Positions 22,268 through 32,437 of a DNA stretch of 64,000 bases are shown here, one piece after another. The position numbers and the translations under genes are program-made. How positions within the stretch are numbered: the stretch's first letter is position 1; each line of letters starts with the position of its first letter. Location: NCBI GenBank assembly GCA_001599815.1, contig BCIA01000003.1:4402001-4466000 (forward strand), read 5' to 3'. The stretch comes from Furcasterigmium furcatum (lineage: Eukaryota; Ascomycota; Sordariomycetes; Glomerellales; Plectosphaerellaceae). The notes beneath the pieces are model-generated. The model searched no databases, was not told where the DNA came from, and saw only the letters and a list, made by a program, of their open reading frames with translations.

Positions 22268-22545
22268 ATGCATCTCATGTACATCGAGGGCGAGGACGGC
22301 AAGCGCGTCTACTCGCTGAAGAAGATCCTCGAGGGCAAGGTCACCAAGTCCGCCCACCCCGCCCGCTTCTCTCCCGACGACAAGTACTCCCGCCAGAGGG
22401 TCACGCTCAAGAGGAGATTCGGTCTGCTCCTGACGCAGCAGAGTACGTTCCCCCTGAAGGGCCGCGCCTTGCGCAATGCTGTCTGCCCTGGAGTCGGACT
22501 CGGCTAACAGAATTCATCACAGAGGACAAGGAGGCCGCCGCTTAG
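22268..22545 (+). CDS. NOP10: H/ACA snoRNP protein Nop10
   Basis: Two exons, 22268-22442 and 22511-22545; 69 aa. It begins MHLMYIEGEDGKRVYSLKKI and continues with THE family core HPARFSPDDKYSRQRVTLKRRFGLLLTQQ, closing with KFITEDKEAAA after the 68-bp intron. Nop10 is a small subunit of H/ACA ribonucleoproteins that guide rRNA pseudouridylation with Cbf5, Nhp2 and Gar1. The protein is slightly longer than the yeast version (58 aa) because of the short Ala-ending tail. It is convergent with NOB1, another ribosome-biogenesis factor, across 396 bp. Confidence 0.93.
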
Positions 22546-22941
22546 ACTTTTCGACTTGCACAATCCGCACGGAGCGAAATCGAAGAAAATCCAAGGTTGA
22601 CCAGATTTTCAACCCCAGTGCTCGCGATCAGAGCTCTCCGCGATGGATGACGGGCCGCCAGCGTCGATGGCACTTGGGCGTGCCAGATCATGAGGGCGCG
22701 AGGACGATGGGATCTGGGTCGGACCTGGGTGTATGAGTTATCATTTACGGCGTTAGGGTCTCGCATCAAAAGGGTCGGAGTTTCAAGTCATCACCGCTTT
22801 GCGACTGACAAGGCTTGGGAAATCAATCAATACGCACCGGCAGGGCCCGTCCCCGCCGGTATGCTCTTTTTGAAAAAACCGTCTATCGTGGTATCATGTC
22901 ATGGCGCGTGAAATCAGTGTTACTTTTTCATAGGCCCCTCC
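22546..22941. other. Convergent NOP10/NOB1 3' spacer
   Basis: 396 bp between two stop codons, expected to hold both 3' UTRs. I see nothing else. Confidence 0.45.
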
Positions 22942-24261
22942 TCAGCTGCGCGTCTTCCGGCTGTTCACGCCCCTCCCCGGCCCGAGGCGGATCTTGCCGC
23001 TCGCGGTGCTGCGCTCGCCGGTGAGGAGGTTCGGGAGGAAGTCCTCGTCCATGAGATCCTTCTTCCTCTCCCGCGTCTTCTGCGTCTGCGCCCGCTCGTA
23101 CTCCTTCTGATCCTCCGCCAGCATCAGCTTGGTGCCCCAGCCGTTCTTGCCGCCGGTGGTCCTGGTCGGGAGCTTGCCGCTCGCCGTGCCCGTCACGGGC
23201 TTGGGGATACTGTAGACGTTGCCCCGCGTGTTCCACTGGAAGTTGCGCTTCAGATGGACCTGGAAAGTGCCGTCGTCGTTGGTCGTGCATGAGACACGGG
23301 TGAGCGTCGGCTGGCCGCAGCGCGGGCAGAACTGCTTGTCCATCTTCTTGCAGGTCTGGAAGCAGCCGTGGCAGCGGAGGACCCAGTTCTTCAGCTGCGT
23401 GATGCGCGACATGGAAGGAGAGAGCAGGTTGAGACCGATGCGGAGGGCGACGTTCTGCATGGCGTAGTCGGACGTCAGGAGCGCCACCTTGAGTGCCAGG
23501 GCCTCTGTCGTGGGTTGGGACTCCTTCTTGTCCTTGGCTTGGTGCTTCTTGAGGTTGGAGGGCGTGATCCAGCCATCGTCGGAATCTTCTGCCTCGGCTT
23601 CTGCTGGTGGCGCTTCTGCCTCGGGGCTGGGTTCTGTCGGCAGTTCCACGGCTTCAGACTCTGTAGCGGGCACAGCCTCGAGGGTGTCCTGTACGTCCAA
23701 CTTCTCCATCTTCTCGCTCACCGAAGCCTCAGCGGTTGCACCCTCCTCTTGCTTGTCATCTGCTGCGGTGCTCGGCTGTGCTTCTTCGCCCGCCTGTGGT
23801 GTCTCCTCCGTCGTCTCAGCGTCCGCCGCTCCCGGAGGCTTTCCATTTATGCTCTTCTGGCTCGGGTCCGTTCGCAGTCTCCAGTCGCCTCCGTTCTGCT
23901 CCAGCTCCAGCTCGTACGTCAGAGCCAGGAGATGAATATCAGGCCTGCTCATGACCTCAAGGTCTCCCGTCTTTCGTGCGAAGTCGGTGATGAACTTGAT
24001 GCTGGCGGGGCGAGGGCTCCGAAGCTTGACGAAGGGCATGAGGGTAGTCTCGACTCGGGTGCGGGTGTCGCGATCTCGGATTTCGTCGAGGATCGAAGGA
24101 ATCATGAACAGCTGGTCGGCCTGTGCCAGAAGGGTGCTGACAGGAGGGTCGTTCTTGATCAGAGGGCCAGTGTCGAGACAGATGCTGTGGATGGGCTTCT
24201 GAGGGTTGGGCGCATCCGCGGCAGGCGCCGCGACCGCCGCTGGCGGTGCTTCAGCAGACAT
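22942..24261 (-). CDS. NOB1: 20S pre-rRNA D-site endonuclease Nob1
   Basis: Single exon, 439 aa. The PIN nuclease domain starts at HSICLDTGPLIKNDPP with its catalytic Asp, continues through IPSILDEIRDRDTR and ends around DYAMQNVALRIGLNLL. A Glu/Ala/Pro-rich insertion of about 100 residues (roughly 145-255) splits the domain, as in other fungal Nob1 proteins. The zinc ribbon is clear: CHGC, then CPRC (FQTCKKMDKQFCPRCGQPTLTRV). The C-terminus LGPGRGVNSRKTRS is typical. Nob1 cuts 20S pre-rRNA at site D to give mature 18S rRNA in late cytoplasmic pre-40S particles. The start Met matches the first of the frame, MSAEAPPAAV. Confidence 0.95.
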   Translation of the reverse strand: MSAEAPPAAVAAPAADAPNPQKPIHSICLDTGPLIKNDPPVSTLLAQADQLFMIPSILDEIRDRDTRTRVETTLMPFVKLRSPRPASIKFITDFARKTGDLEVMSRPDIHLLALTYELELEQNGGDWRLRTDPSQKSINGKPPGAADAETTEETPQAGEEAQPSTAADDKQEEGATAEASVSEKMEKLDVQDTLEAVPATESEAVELPTEPSPEAEAPPAEAEAEDSDDGWITPSNLKKHQAKDKKESQPTTEALALKVALLTSDYAMQNVALRIGLNLLSPSMSRITQLKNWVLRCHGCFQTCKKMDKQFCPRCGQPTLTRVSCTTNDDGTFQVHLKRNFQWNTRGNVYSIPKPVTGTASGKLPTRTTGGKNGWGTKLMLAEDQKEYERAQTQKTRERKKDLMDEDFLPNLLTGERSTASGKIRLGPGRGVNSRKTRS

Positions 24262-24730
24262 TCTGACGTTGAATTTCTGTCTTCAAGTAATGTACCGAAG
24301 TCTGGAGGTTCTGGTAGGGTCTGTTGCAGTGAAGGCTGTCGTGAAGACAATACCGATTCAACGTTGAAGGGGGTTGCCACGAAATTTTGGGCAACACTGG
24401 GGAATTTTCTTTGGTCGCGGGGTACATTGGAGGGGGTTCAGCCAAGTCGGATAAGATAAGCATTTCTGGTAGGTACAAGTACAAGTGGCTGCCCCCTTCA
24501 ACTTCGATTGCATCCAATGCACTCAGCTACCAGCCATCAAAACCGGAGTAGGCATACACAATAATAAATAATTCTGATTGTTGTCAGATGTTCGTGACGC
24601 CATCATATTGTAGAGACATTGCATGTTGAGTCGCTGGCCATGCCCCATAACGCCCGATGCACCACATGTAATACACTACACCCATGCCGTGCCATCCAAC
24701 CGAATAGTCCAAAAAATGCGTTCTCAGTGT
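24262..24730. other. NOB1 upstream spacer
   Basis: 469 bp holding the NOB1 promoter and the 3' flank of the next minus-strand gene. AT-rich patches occur near 24555-24580. Nothing else is seen. Confidence 0.45.
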
Positions 24731-27007
24731 TCATCGTAGCATGTATGACAGGTCTGGCAGACCTTGAATTATGTGTTGGGCGAGACCGATGTCCTGGAAC
24801 ATTGTGGCTGGACTCGAGTCCGTGCTGTCCCAGCTTTGTGAAGGTGACATGGCGGGGGTCGCAGGGCCGTTTTCAGCAGCTTGCATCATCGTGGCAGAGT
24901 TTGTTCTGTTGTGAGATGGCTTTTCCTGAAATGAAGACCTCTTCGTGAGGTCAGTACTGGCAGCCCAGTCGCCTGCATCCAGTGAGGGACGAGAGATGTT
25001 GTGGTCTTGTTCGGCGAAGGACACTCGCTTCGCATCTAGGGATGGAGATGAAATGAAACTGTCCTTCGGAGACTGGAGTTGAGGCTCAGACGGCGGGCCG
25101 GTCTGGTTTGCCCAGCCGAAAGCAGGCTGTTTGTTTGGAAAGTCTTGGACCGAGGGCGTCACCATCTCCCCCCACTCGTCGTCCTCGTCCTCTGACTCGA
25201 CAGCTTTCGAAGTCGAAAGTGGGAGCGCTGGAGGGGCCATTGACTTCTTGGGCGGATCCTGGAGCTTCAGAGGTGCCTGTGTAGGACCTGCAGGGCCAGC
25301 CACAGACACAGAAGACTGCGGAGTCGAAGAAGCCCAACCAAAGGCGGCGGGCCCGTTCCATGCTTGGTTGCCTGCAGCTTGAGGAGCTACAGGCATGCTT
25401 AGCGGACGCTGTTCTCCTCGAATGGAGCCTACTGCGGCGGCTGGAGGACCGCTGAATGATTGCCTCGGGTTCTGTTCAGGTGTTGCCTGTCCAGATCTCC
25501 CTCGCCTGAAGAATTCCTCGAGGCTGACAGGCGTAGATGGCTGATTCCATCCGAATGCAGTTCCGCCTGCTGCTTTGTTGATTAGACCTCCGCGGAACAG
25601 CCGTCCTCCCATGGAGTCCTCTTCCATCCACCGTCTTACGGTCTGGATAATCTCCGGCCGAATGCTCGAGGATGCCCATGAGATTCTGACATAGTTCTCG
25701 TCGTCGCCTGTGTTGTGTTGCCGCATGGGTCCAAACCGAGAAAGCCGGTACCAGGCTTTGCGTTCTGAGATGTTCTCAAAGCTGTCATTAATGACATGGT
25801 CTGGTACTGTGACGTCGTCGCCAGTGACATGGCTTTGCGGGCCGGGTAACAGCTCCTCAATTTTCGTCAGATCGACCTTGAAGGGCTCATGAGCAATCTT
25901 AGCCGGTGCGCCAATCTTGTCAGGCCCCTCGCCTTCAGTCTCGAGACCTCGATTCTGCGATGTTGCGAGCTCGCTAGCAGAACCCACAGGCGAAGTAATT
26001 TCGGGGGAGACGGCAATCTTCTCCACCGATGGTTCCTCATCTGCAGAGGGGGCGTCATTCTCTGGGATTGACTTGCGAGTCTTGATTATCTTCAAGTCCG
26101 CGTCGTCGGGTGTGAGAATCGGAGTTGGGGTCTGTTGGATTGGTGTGCCCTCGCGTGATGGGGGATCTCGGCTGACACTTCGCTTGGGACCAGGCACAAG
26201 TTCAGGCGTAAAGCTGGTCTTCCTGGTGATGCCGTCGTACATGGTGACGAGCTCTTGTACCTTGGAAGCCTTCTTCCCCGTATCCGGGCTCGCAGAGAGC
26301 TCCTCTGCTGGAGTAATAGGTGAATCATCATGAGCCACGCCGGTGAGACCTTCAGCGTCGGATGTTGATGTGGAAGGCGACACGGCGGTGTCGAGTCGTA
26401 GAGATGGTGCGTTGGAATTTGGTTCGACCGAGGGTCTAGGTGGTGATTGCGGTTCGATATTGATAGATATAATAGATGGTCGCGTTCGCAGTGCCTTCGG
26501 GTCTTGATCGAAAGCCGTTGGCAGCGAAGGCAGGGGTTGGATGTGCGTCTCCGGCTCATCTCTCCTATTGAAGGATGGCTCTGATGACCACGGGTCAAGA
26601 GAGAGGTGGTCGGTGGAGGATCGTTTCGAGAGCGGTGGAGGCCTGAGCCCAGGCGATGTCGAGCGGCTGCTGGGCCATTGCGGGCTGCTTCCTTTCCGTC
26701 TGCCTTCGTATCTCGGCGTCAACTGGCCATCTGCAGGAGCAGTGTCGGTCGTTCCCCAGATGCCCCAGCCAGCCGACCCATTTGTCGCTGCAGGTGCAGG
26801 CGCGGGTGTAGGTTCCGGTGAAGCCCAGTCACCGAATGAATTGTCATCCTCCCATGCGGAATGACTGGGGGGTATGCTCAGGTTGTTGGGAGTCGAGGAG
26901 AAGAAGGCTGGTGGTGGTGGTTCGGGATTCGCGGCAGGGGTGCTCGTTGGCTGGGACGTATCGTCTGTGTCGTTTGTTGCCCATGGAGACGCCCATGGAT
27001 TCTCCAT
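24731..27007 (-). CDS. Large disordered protein with a conserved central block
   Basis: Single exon, 758 aa. The protein is Ser/Pro/Thr-rich and mostly disordered, with repeated Trp-containing short motifs at the N-terminus (NPWASPWATND, SFGDWASPEP, GWGIWGTTD) and again in the C-terminal half (AFGWNQPS, AFGWASST, AFGWANQT). Residues about 395-480 are denser and probably folded: PDHVINDSFENISERKAWYR followed by LSRFGPMRQHN and DDENYVRISW. This block is what marks the family in filamentous fungi; I do not know its function. W-x-x/DW and FGW repeats resemble short linear endocytic or trafficking motifs, but that is inference only. No catalytic motif is visible. Confidence 0.8.
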   Translation of the reverse strand: MENPWASPWATNDTDDTSQPTSTPAANPEPPPPAFFSSTPNNLSIPPSHSAWEDDNSFGDWASPEPTPAPAPAATNGSAGWGIWGTTDTAPADGQLTPRYEGRRKGSSPQWPSSRSTSPGLRPPPLSKRSSTDHLSLDPWSSEPSFNRRDEPETHIQPLPSLPTAFDQDPKALRTRPSIISINIEPQSPPRPSVEPNSNAPSLRLDTAVSPSTSTSDAEGLTGVAHDDSPITPAEELSASPDTGKKASKVQELVTMYDGITRKTSFTPELVPGPKRSVSRDPPSREGTPIQQTPTPILTPDDADLKIIKTRKSIPENDAPSADEEPSVEKIAVSPEITSPVGSASELATSQNRGLETEGEGPDKIGAPAKIAHEPFKVDLTKIEELLPGPQSHVTGDDVTVPDHVINDSFENISERKAWYRLSRFGPMRQHNTGDDENYVRISWASSSIRPEIIQTVRRWMEEDSMGGRLFRGGLINKAAGGTAFGWNQPSTPVSLEEFFRRGRSGQATPEQNPRQSFSGPPAAAVGSIRGEQRPLSMPVAPQAAGNQAWNGPAAFGWASSTPQSSVSVAGPAGPTQAPLKLQDPPKKSMAPPALPLSTSKAVESEDEDDEWGEMVTPSVQDFPNKQPAFGWANQTGPPSEPQLQSPKDSFISSPSLDAKRVSFAEQDHNISRPSLDAGDWAASTDLTKRSSFQEKPSHNRTNSATMMQAAENGPATPAMSPSQSWDSTDSSPATMFQDIGLAQHIIQGLPDLSYMLR

Positions 27008-27672
27008 CGCGATGACCAGAGCTTCATGTTGCTAGCAGGCAGCTTCCGGCGACGCTGGGAGCCTGCAGTAACCTTGATGGTGTCGTGGGTTACCTCGACA
27101 TGGTAGCTATTCGTCCGAGGGCAGCACGCGACGCGACAAACAACAGGATTGCTGGTGTCGGAGTCCGTTGAAACCGGTCTTTCTGCTCCAAAAGCTTCAA
27201 TGGTTTCTTGCGTTATCTTGCGAAGCAATTTAAATAGTCGGTCAAGCTGCTCGGGAGCTGGATGGTGTAGAGACGATAACCGTGTTCAGGGGTTAGTTGG
27301 TTGGCACAGGACACTCCTGCATTGATTTCATGCAGTTTACGAGGTCCCGCCGCGCAGTCCAGAGCTTGGGCGGGTTGGCGGGATATCCGAGCTTCCGCCG
27401 GTCCCGAGTCTGGTGGCATCCCGCGCTAGCGGCGGGGCGAATCACCACACAAGGAAATGCTGCTCGACTCGAACAAGCACCAAGCTGGAACGGTGAACGT
27501 CCACCAGTAACTTCTGCTGACCAAGCAGCCGATGTCCGGCGAAGGCAAGAAGGACTGAATCTCGAACTGCGAAAAAAGCCTGGGCAACTTCATTCTACCA
27601 GCAACCTTGACTCCAGGATCTATTCTTCCAACTCAGGACTCACCGGCATACTGGACGTTTCTCCTTTCTGAA
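27008..27672. promoter_or_regulatory. Divergent promoter, disordered protein / CFD1
   Basis: 665 bp between divergent starts. The open frame 27297-27671 has no family features and runs into the CFD1 leader. No distinct site is seen. Confidence 0.45.
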
Positions 27673-28638
27673 ATGTCTCTCTCAAAAGTCAAGCACATCG
27701 TGCTCGTTAGTCACCACCACCCTTGATACTTGCCTCTTTGATACTGACCCCTCTCTCAAAAGGTACTCTCCGGCAAGGGAGGAGTTGGGAAGTCGTCTGT
27801 CACAACTCAGCTTGCTCTGTCACTTTCTTTAGCTGGCCACTCTGTCGGTGTGCTGGATGTCGACCTGACAGGCCCTTCCATTCCTCGCATGCTTTCTATT
27901 GAGGCTTCCAAGGTGACACAGGCGCCCGGCGGCTGGCTGCCTGTGCCAGTCCACGATGCCAACGAGGAGAAAGGCATCGGCTCTTTCCGGGCCATGAGCC
28001 TAGGGTTTCTCCTCCCCCGCAGGGGGGATGCTGTGGTGTGGCGAGGGCCGAAGAAGACGGCGATGGTCCGTCAGTTCCTCTCGGATGTGTTGTGGGACGA
28101 GACGGATTTTCTTCTCATCGATACGCCTCCCGGGACCAGTGATGAGCATATCTCGCTTGCCGAGACATTACTACGAGATGCTCTGCCTGGGCAAGTTGCA
28201 GGCGCCGTGGTCGTCACGACGCCGCAAGCCGTTGCAACGGCTGATGTGAGGAAAGAACTCAATTTCTGCGCCAAAACGAACCTGAAGGTCCTGGGTGTCG
28301 TGGAGAACATGAGCGGCTTCGTCTGCCCTCACTGTGCCGAGTGCACCGACATCTTCAGCTCAGGCGGAGGTGTCGTTATGGCAGAGGAGTTCAAAGTCCC
28401 CTTCCTTGGGACCGTTCCCATTGACCCTCAGTTTGGCGTGCTGGTAGAGTCTGGCAAGAGGCCTGTCTACCCCAAAGGAACCAAGATCGACGGACAGGAT
28501 ATCAGCGAGGCCACGGAGACAGTGAAGCTAGACGACGACCCTCTCGTGGAAAAGTACCGCGACTGCTCCCTGTCACACATCTTTGCCTCGATCACGGCGC
28601 ACCTTGTGGAGAACATTACCGCGCAAGCCCAGCCATGA
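27673..28638 (+). CDS. CFD1: Cytosolic Fe-S cluster assembly factor Cfd1 (Nubp2)
   Basis: Two exons, 27673-27705 (MSLSKVKHIVL) and 27763-28638; 302 aa. The P-loop of the Mrp/NBP35 ATPase family is built right after the 57-bp intron as VLSGKGGVGKSSVTTQLALSL. Further motifs are VLDVDLTGPSIPRML, LLIDTPPGTSDEH, and the cluster-ligating GFVCPHCAEC (C-x2-C). The N-terminal four-cysteine extension of Nbp35 is absent, so this is the Cfd1 partner. The Cfd1-Nbp35 heterotetramer scaffolds [4Fe-4S] clusters for cytosolic and nuclear proteins. The very short first exon is supported by the exact continuity of the P-loop. Confidence 0.94.
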
Positions 28639-30505
28639 GCTGGGAATATTACTCGACGCGGCGCTCGGAGGATCCCATGCACAAACGACCCGATTCTTCG
28701 CGGGCCTCGGCAGAACACGGCCCGCAACAAAACCTTGCGCTGCCTGGCCATGAGAACCAGAATATCCCCGACACGACTGAGCAGATAAACGTCGCAACAG
28801 GACCTATCAGGAGCTCGCCAAGCCTGCTTGCATTCCCGAGATGGACAGCGACGGTCCGCCGTGCCGGCCTGATGCAGGAACTGCGCCTGCTGAGAGAGGC
28901 GGCATGTCGTTTCGCGTCTGACAGCGGGTGCCGACTTCGATCACTTGCGCGAAGGCTCTGGCACTTTCATGGGCCTTCGGCCGGATGGCATCAAATGACC
29001 TACCTACGATTAGGCGCTTCCCACCGAGGTGTTCAAGCTGAAGGACCCAAAAGGAAGGAGGGGTTAGATGCGTTCAATGCACCCAAACGGCTCAAAGCTT
29101 TGTGCCGCCCCCTTTACTTCACCGTACTACGCTGCTGTACTATGCGAATCCAATATCCCCGTGTGATTGATTAGGGCGAACTCTGAGGCCCCCAGGGCCG
29201 AGTCCAACGGGCTGGTGAGGAACAGAAATGACGTGTGGCCCCGCATCTTCCCGCGAGTGGCGCTGCCCCACCACCATCGCAAGCCCAGACCGCACTCGGC
29301 GCATACGGTGCTCCTAAAGCCCGCTGTGGGTGGGAGCTCGTCAGGGCAATCAGGGGGGAAATTCAGGCCGCCCCAACCCCGCGGTGTAGGAGAGCTCTGG
29401 CGACCAACTGGGGCCGGCCATCCATGGATCTCCAATTGTCATGGAGGATGACCACAATTTTCGTGCAACCAAGAAACCATTTGAAAATCTCTCACCGACT
29501 ACATCCTCGCGATCGTGGAATTCATTCCCGTCAGCATTCTCAAAACACATCTGCACCTTGCCGGCTTGCTTCGCCTCCGGAAACCAATTGCCCCAGCGGC
29601 GAGACTGATTGACCCCGCCATTGACATCAGTCCGAAATAGGTTGGGCGTCAAGCACTCGACAAACATTTTTTTCGCTTTCGCATCAACGCTGGAGCACGA
29701 GACCAACTCCTCCCCACAACCGTTTCTCGACTATCACCGCCTCAGACCTCGCCTGGACCTGTTCACGACTTGCTAGGCCCTCTGAATCACTTCGATGAGT
29801 CGACATATCTAGTATAGCACCAATATCTGGTCAGAACATACTGCCTGACGGATCGACCACCATCTATCCGTCGCACCGCCTCTCGTCGAGAACCTTCTCG
29901 CCTCGTCTATGAGCTCCGTCGATCTCCTGCGCTTCCTTTCCAAGCCCGCAAAGTACGCCCTCCACATACTCCTTCTGGGAAACCCGCCATCATCGTTCTA
30001 AAGCTGACCCTGCTCCTCACCAGGCCCAGGTAACACCCACCACCAACAGCTTACCCAAATACCACCGATTCACACCGAAGTGCCTGCCGGTCTGCAACGC
30101 GCTCACCGCATCTCTTCCCACCAACCCCAATACCTACTTACGCAGATATCCTCGTCTGCTAGGTCCGATACTCCTCCACAGGTATCGGTGTCTGCCAGAA
30201 CGAGGTCTTCTCGACGGTTCACCATTCCGCGACTTAGAGTCTTCTTCCTCCCCCTCCGCACCCGACCTCCCTAACGTCCTTCCGAGCGACGTTACCTATC
30301 TCTCTATATAGCTCATTGCAGCTGGCTCCGCCAGCAGTTTTGGAAGTCCACCATCCTGTGGGCCTACTCTCTCAAACGGACACCCGCAAGGTTCGTTTGA
30401 GTGGCAGCTAGTGCTCCGCGGACTCAGCGCCTGAAGAGCCTCCCGACGACCGTTCTTATCCCTCTTCCCAAGTCACAAGCAAGCTCTTGTTGCTTCCGAA
30501 CGAAG
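28639..30505. other. Long gap and 5' leader of SAM decarboxylase
   Basis: 1.87 kb without a supported protein gene. Frames such as 28635-29174 have no family features. From roughly 29750 to the ATG at 30506 the sequence is strongly C/T-rich and looks transcribed leader. It contains upstream ATGs at 29795 (five codons) and 29909, the latter listed separately. Confidence 0.5.
29909..30033 (+). promoter_or_regulatory. Candidate uORF with a leader intron upstream of SPE2
   Basis: ATG at 29909 opens 30 codons if unspliced (stop TAA 29999-30001). An intron-like segment at 29953-30023 (GTACGC .. GCTGACC .. CACCAG) would shorten it to 17 codons ending KPAKPR and stopping at 30031-30033. Animal and plant SAM decarboxylase mRNAs use uORFs for polyamine control; whether this one acts is not shown by sequence. 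Confidence 0.35.
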
Positions 30506-32097
30506 ATGGTCAGCCAGTCGGTGCCCAACAACTACACCTTCTCTCCTTCTGAGGCCACCCCTCATCTGACAATCAATCACGATGTCGCGGCTGATCTAGA
30601 CTCCTCCAACGCCTTTGAGGGTAAGTCATGAGAATGTCTGTCAGTGTGGCGAGCAAGGAACTAACTTCGCCCTCTTTAGGACCTGAGAAGCTCCTCGAGG
30701 TCTGGTTCGCCCCTAATGCCGATTCTCTCCCCCCCGGCGCCCAGCCGGACGGCCTCAAGTCTGTCTCTGCCGACACCTGGGTGAGCATGCTTGACATGGT
30801 CAACTGCAAGATCCTGTCCGTCCTCAAGTCCGATACTGTCGATGCCTACCTCTTGTCCGAGTCGAGCCTGTTTGTTTTCCATCACAAGCTGATCCTGAAG
30901 ACCTGCGGCACCACCACGCTTCTCCTGGGCCTTCAGCGTCTGCTTCACATTGCTGCTGAGCACGCCGGCTTCCCCTTCCACAATGCCAAGGAGTCCACCG
31001 ATGTCAAGGCTGCGGCGACCCCTTACCAGGTCTTCTACAGTCGCAAGAACTTCCTCTTCCCCGACAGGCAGGAGGGGCCTCATCGCAGCTGGAAGCAGGA
31101 GGTCAAGTACCTGGATGACATGTTCGAGGGTGGCAGCGCCTATATGGTAGGCAAGATGAACGGCGACCACTGGTACCTGTACATTACGTCCCCGAACACC
31201 GCCCTTACTCCTCCCCGTACGCCGGACGAGGCCACGGGGGATTTTTCGGACGTCCCCACGGCCATGCTGGCCCATCCCGGAGCCGGGTCTTCTAACGACG
31301 AGACTCTCGAGATCCTCATGACCGACCTGGACCCGGAGAACGCCAAGCAGTTTTATCTGGCCAACGCCACCGAGGTTGCCGCCAGCAAGCTTGGTGAAAA
31401 GGCTCAGAGGGCTCGCCAGGAAGCCCATGACAGCCTTGGGGACCTTCAGGAAGCGGGATCTGCCGATGATACAGTCGATGTGTTCAGCAACGGGGCCGAC
31501 TCTGAGCTGCACAACGGCAGCGCAGACCAGGCCCTTGCTGAGGCTTTGACCACTGAGGGACATGCACTGGGAACAGTCGTCTCGGAGAATTGCGGTCTCC
31601 ACGACGTCTATCCCACCAGCAAGTACCCAGACGCCAAGATCGATGCCTACCTCTTCCAGCCCTGCGGCTTTTCCGCCAACGGCGTCATCCCCGCGGTCGC
31701 TGATGACGGCAATGACCCAACCAAGCAAGGTCACTACTTCACCGTCCACGTTACGCCTGAGCCGAACTGCTCTTTCGCTTCGTTCGAGACCAACGTCCCC
31801 GGCGGCCAGTCCGGACGCACCACCGCCGAGATCATCGAACATGTCGTCGACATCTTCAAGCCCGGGCGCTTCAGCGTCACCCTGTTCGAGGCCAAGGGAC
31901 AGAGCGTCAACCCCTACGGCATGGGCGACAAGAAGATGCACACGTTGGCGACCCAACGTCTTGTGGACCCTGTTCGCGGCTACCGCCGCATTGACCGCAT
32001 CGTCCACGACTTTGAGGGCTACGACCTTGTCTTCCGCTTCTACGAGAAGGAAGGCTGGGCGGGAGATCGCAAGGCTCGTGTTGGCGAGGTCATGTAG
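30506..32097 (+). CDS. SPE2: S-adenosylmethionine decarboxylase proenzyme
   Basis: Two exons, 30506-30620 and 30680-32097; 510 aa. It makes decarboxylated SAM, the aminopropyl donor for spermidine and spermine. The proenzyme self-cleaves: the site YLLSESSLFVF is intact, with cleavage expected between Glu99 and Ser100 (the latter becomes the pyruvoyl group). Other family blocks are FEGPEKLLEVWF (across the intron), LKTCGTTTLLLGL with the catalytic Cys, PYQVFYSRKNFLFP, FQPCGFSANGV and HVTPEPNCSFASFETN. An insertion of about 110 residues between ITSPNTALTPP and ENCGLHDVYP makes it longer than yeast Spe2 (396 aa); Ala/Asp/Glu-rich parts of it look flexible. The start is the first ATG of the frame; the open frame extends upstream only with non-ATG codons. 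Confidence 0.95.
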
Positions 32098-32437
32098 CTG
32101 ATTCTTATTGTGTTCCTAGTCCTGGAGCGAGGCACTCGACAGAGCATGGAGCCTCGACGCAGCTATGCATTGCTGCTTCCGGTCATTCACCCGACGAAGC
32201 TTTGGACGACACATTCCTTTCCTGCGGACGATGCGTAGTGACTTGACATTTACCTCCGCCTCCCGGGGTTCAAAATCTATCCTTTCCGGAAGCCACAGAC
32301 TGAGATTCTGGCGGCTAAAAATAAACAACGCTTTGTCTCTATGCGCTCGTCGTCATGTGCTCATCGTCCCAATGTGAAGTCCCCTGTGACTAGCCCGTGT
32401 CCGGGCTCCGCCGACTTCTTAACCCCCTTGGCCGGTC
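32098..32437. other. Convergent SPE2 / oxidoreductase spacer
   Basis: 340 bp between two stop codons; presumed 3' UTRs. Nothing else is seen. Confidence 0.45.

Noticed and set aside
28635..29174. 179-codon plus-strand frame overlapping the CFD1 stop
   Set aside because: No family features, amino-acid composition typical of noncoding GC-rich DNA; probably 3' flank.
30676..32007. 443-codon minus-strand frame opposite SAM decarboxylase
   Set aside because: Antisense shadow of SPE2.
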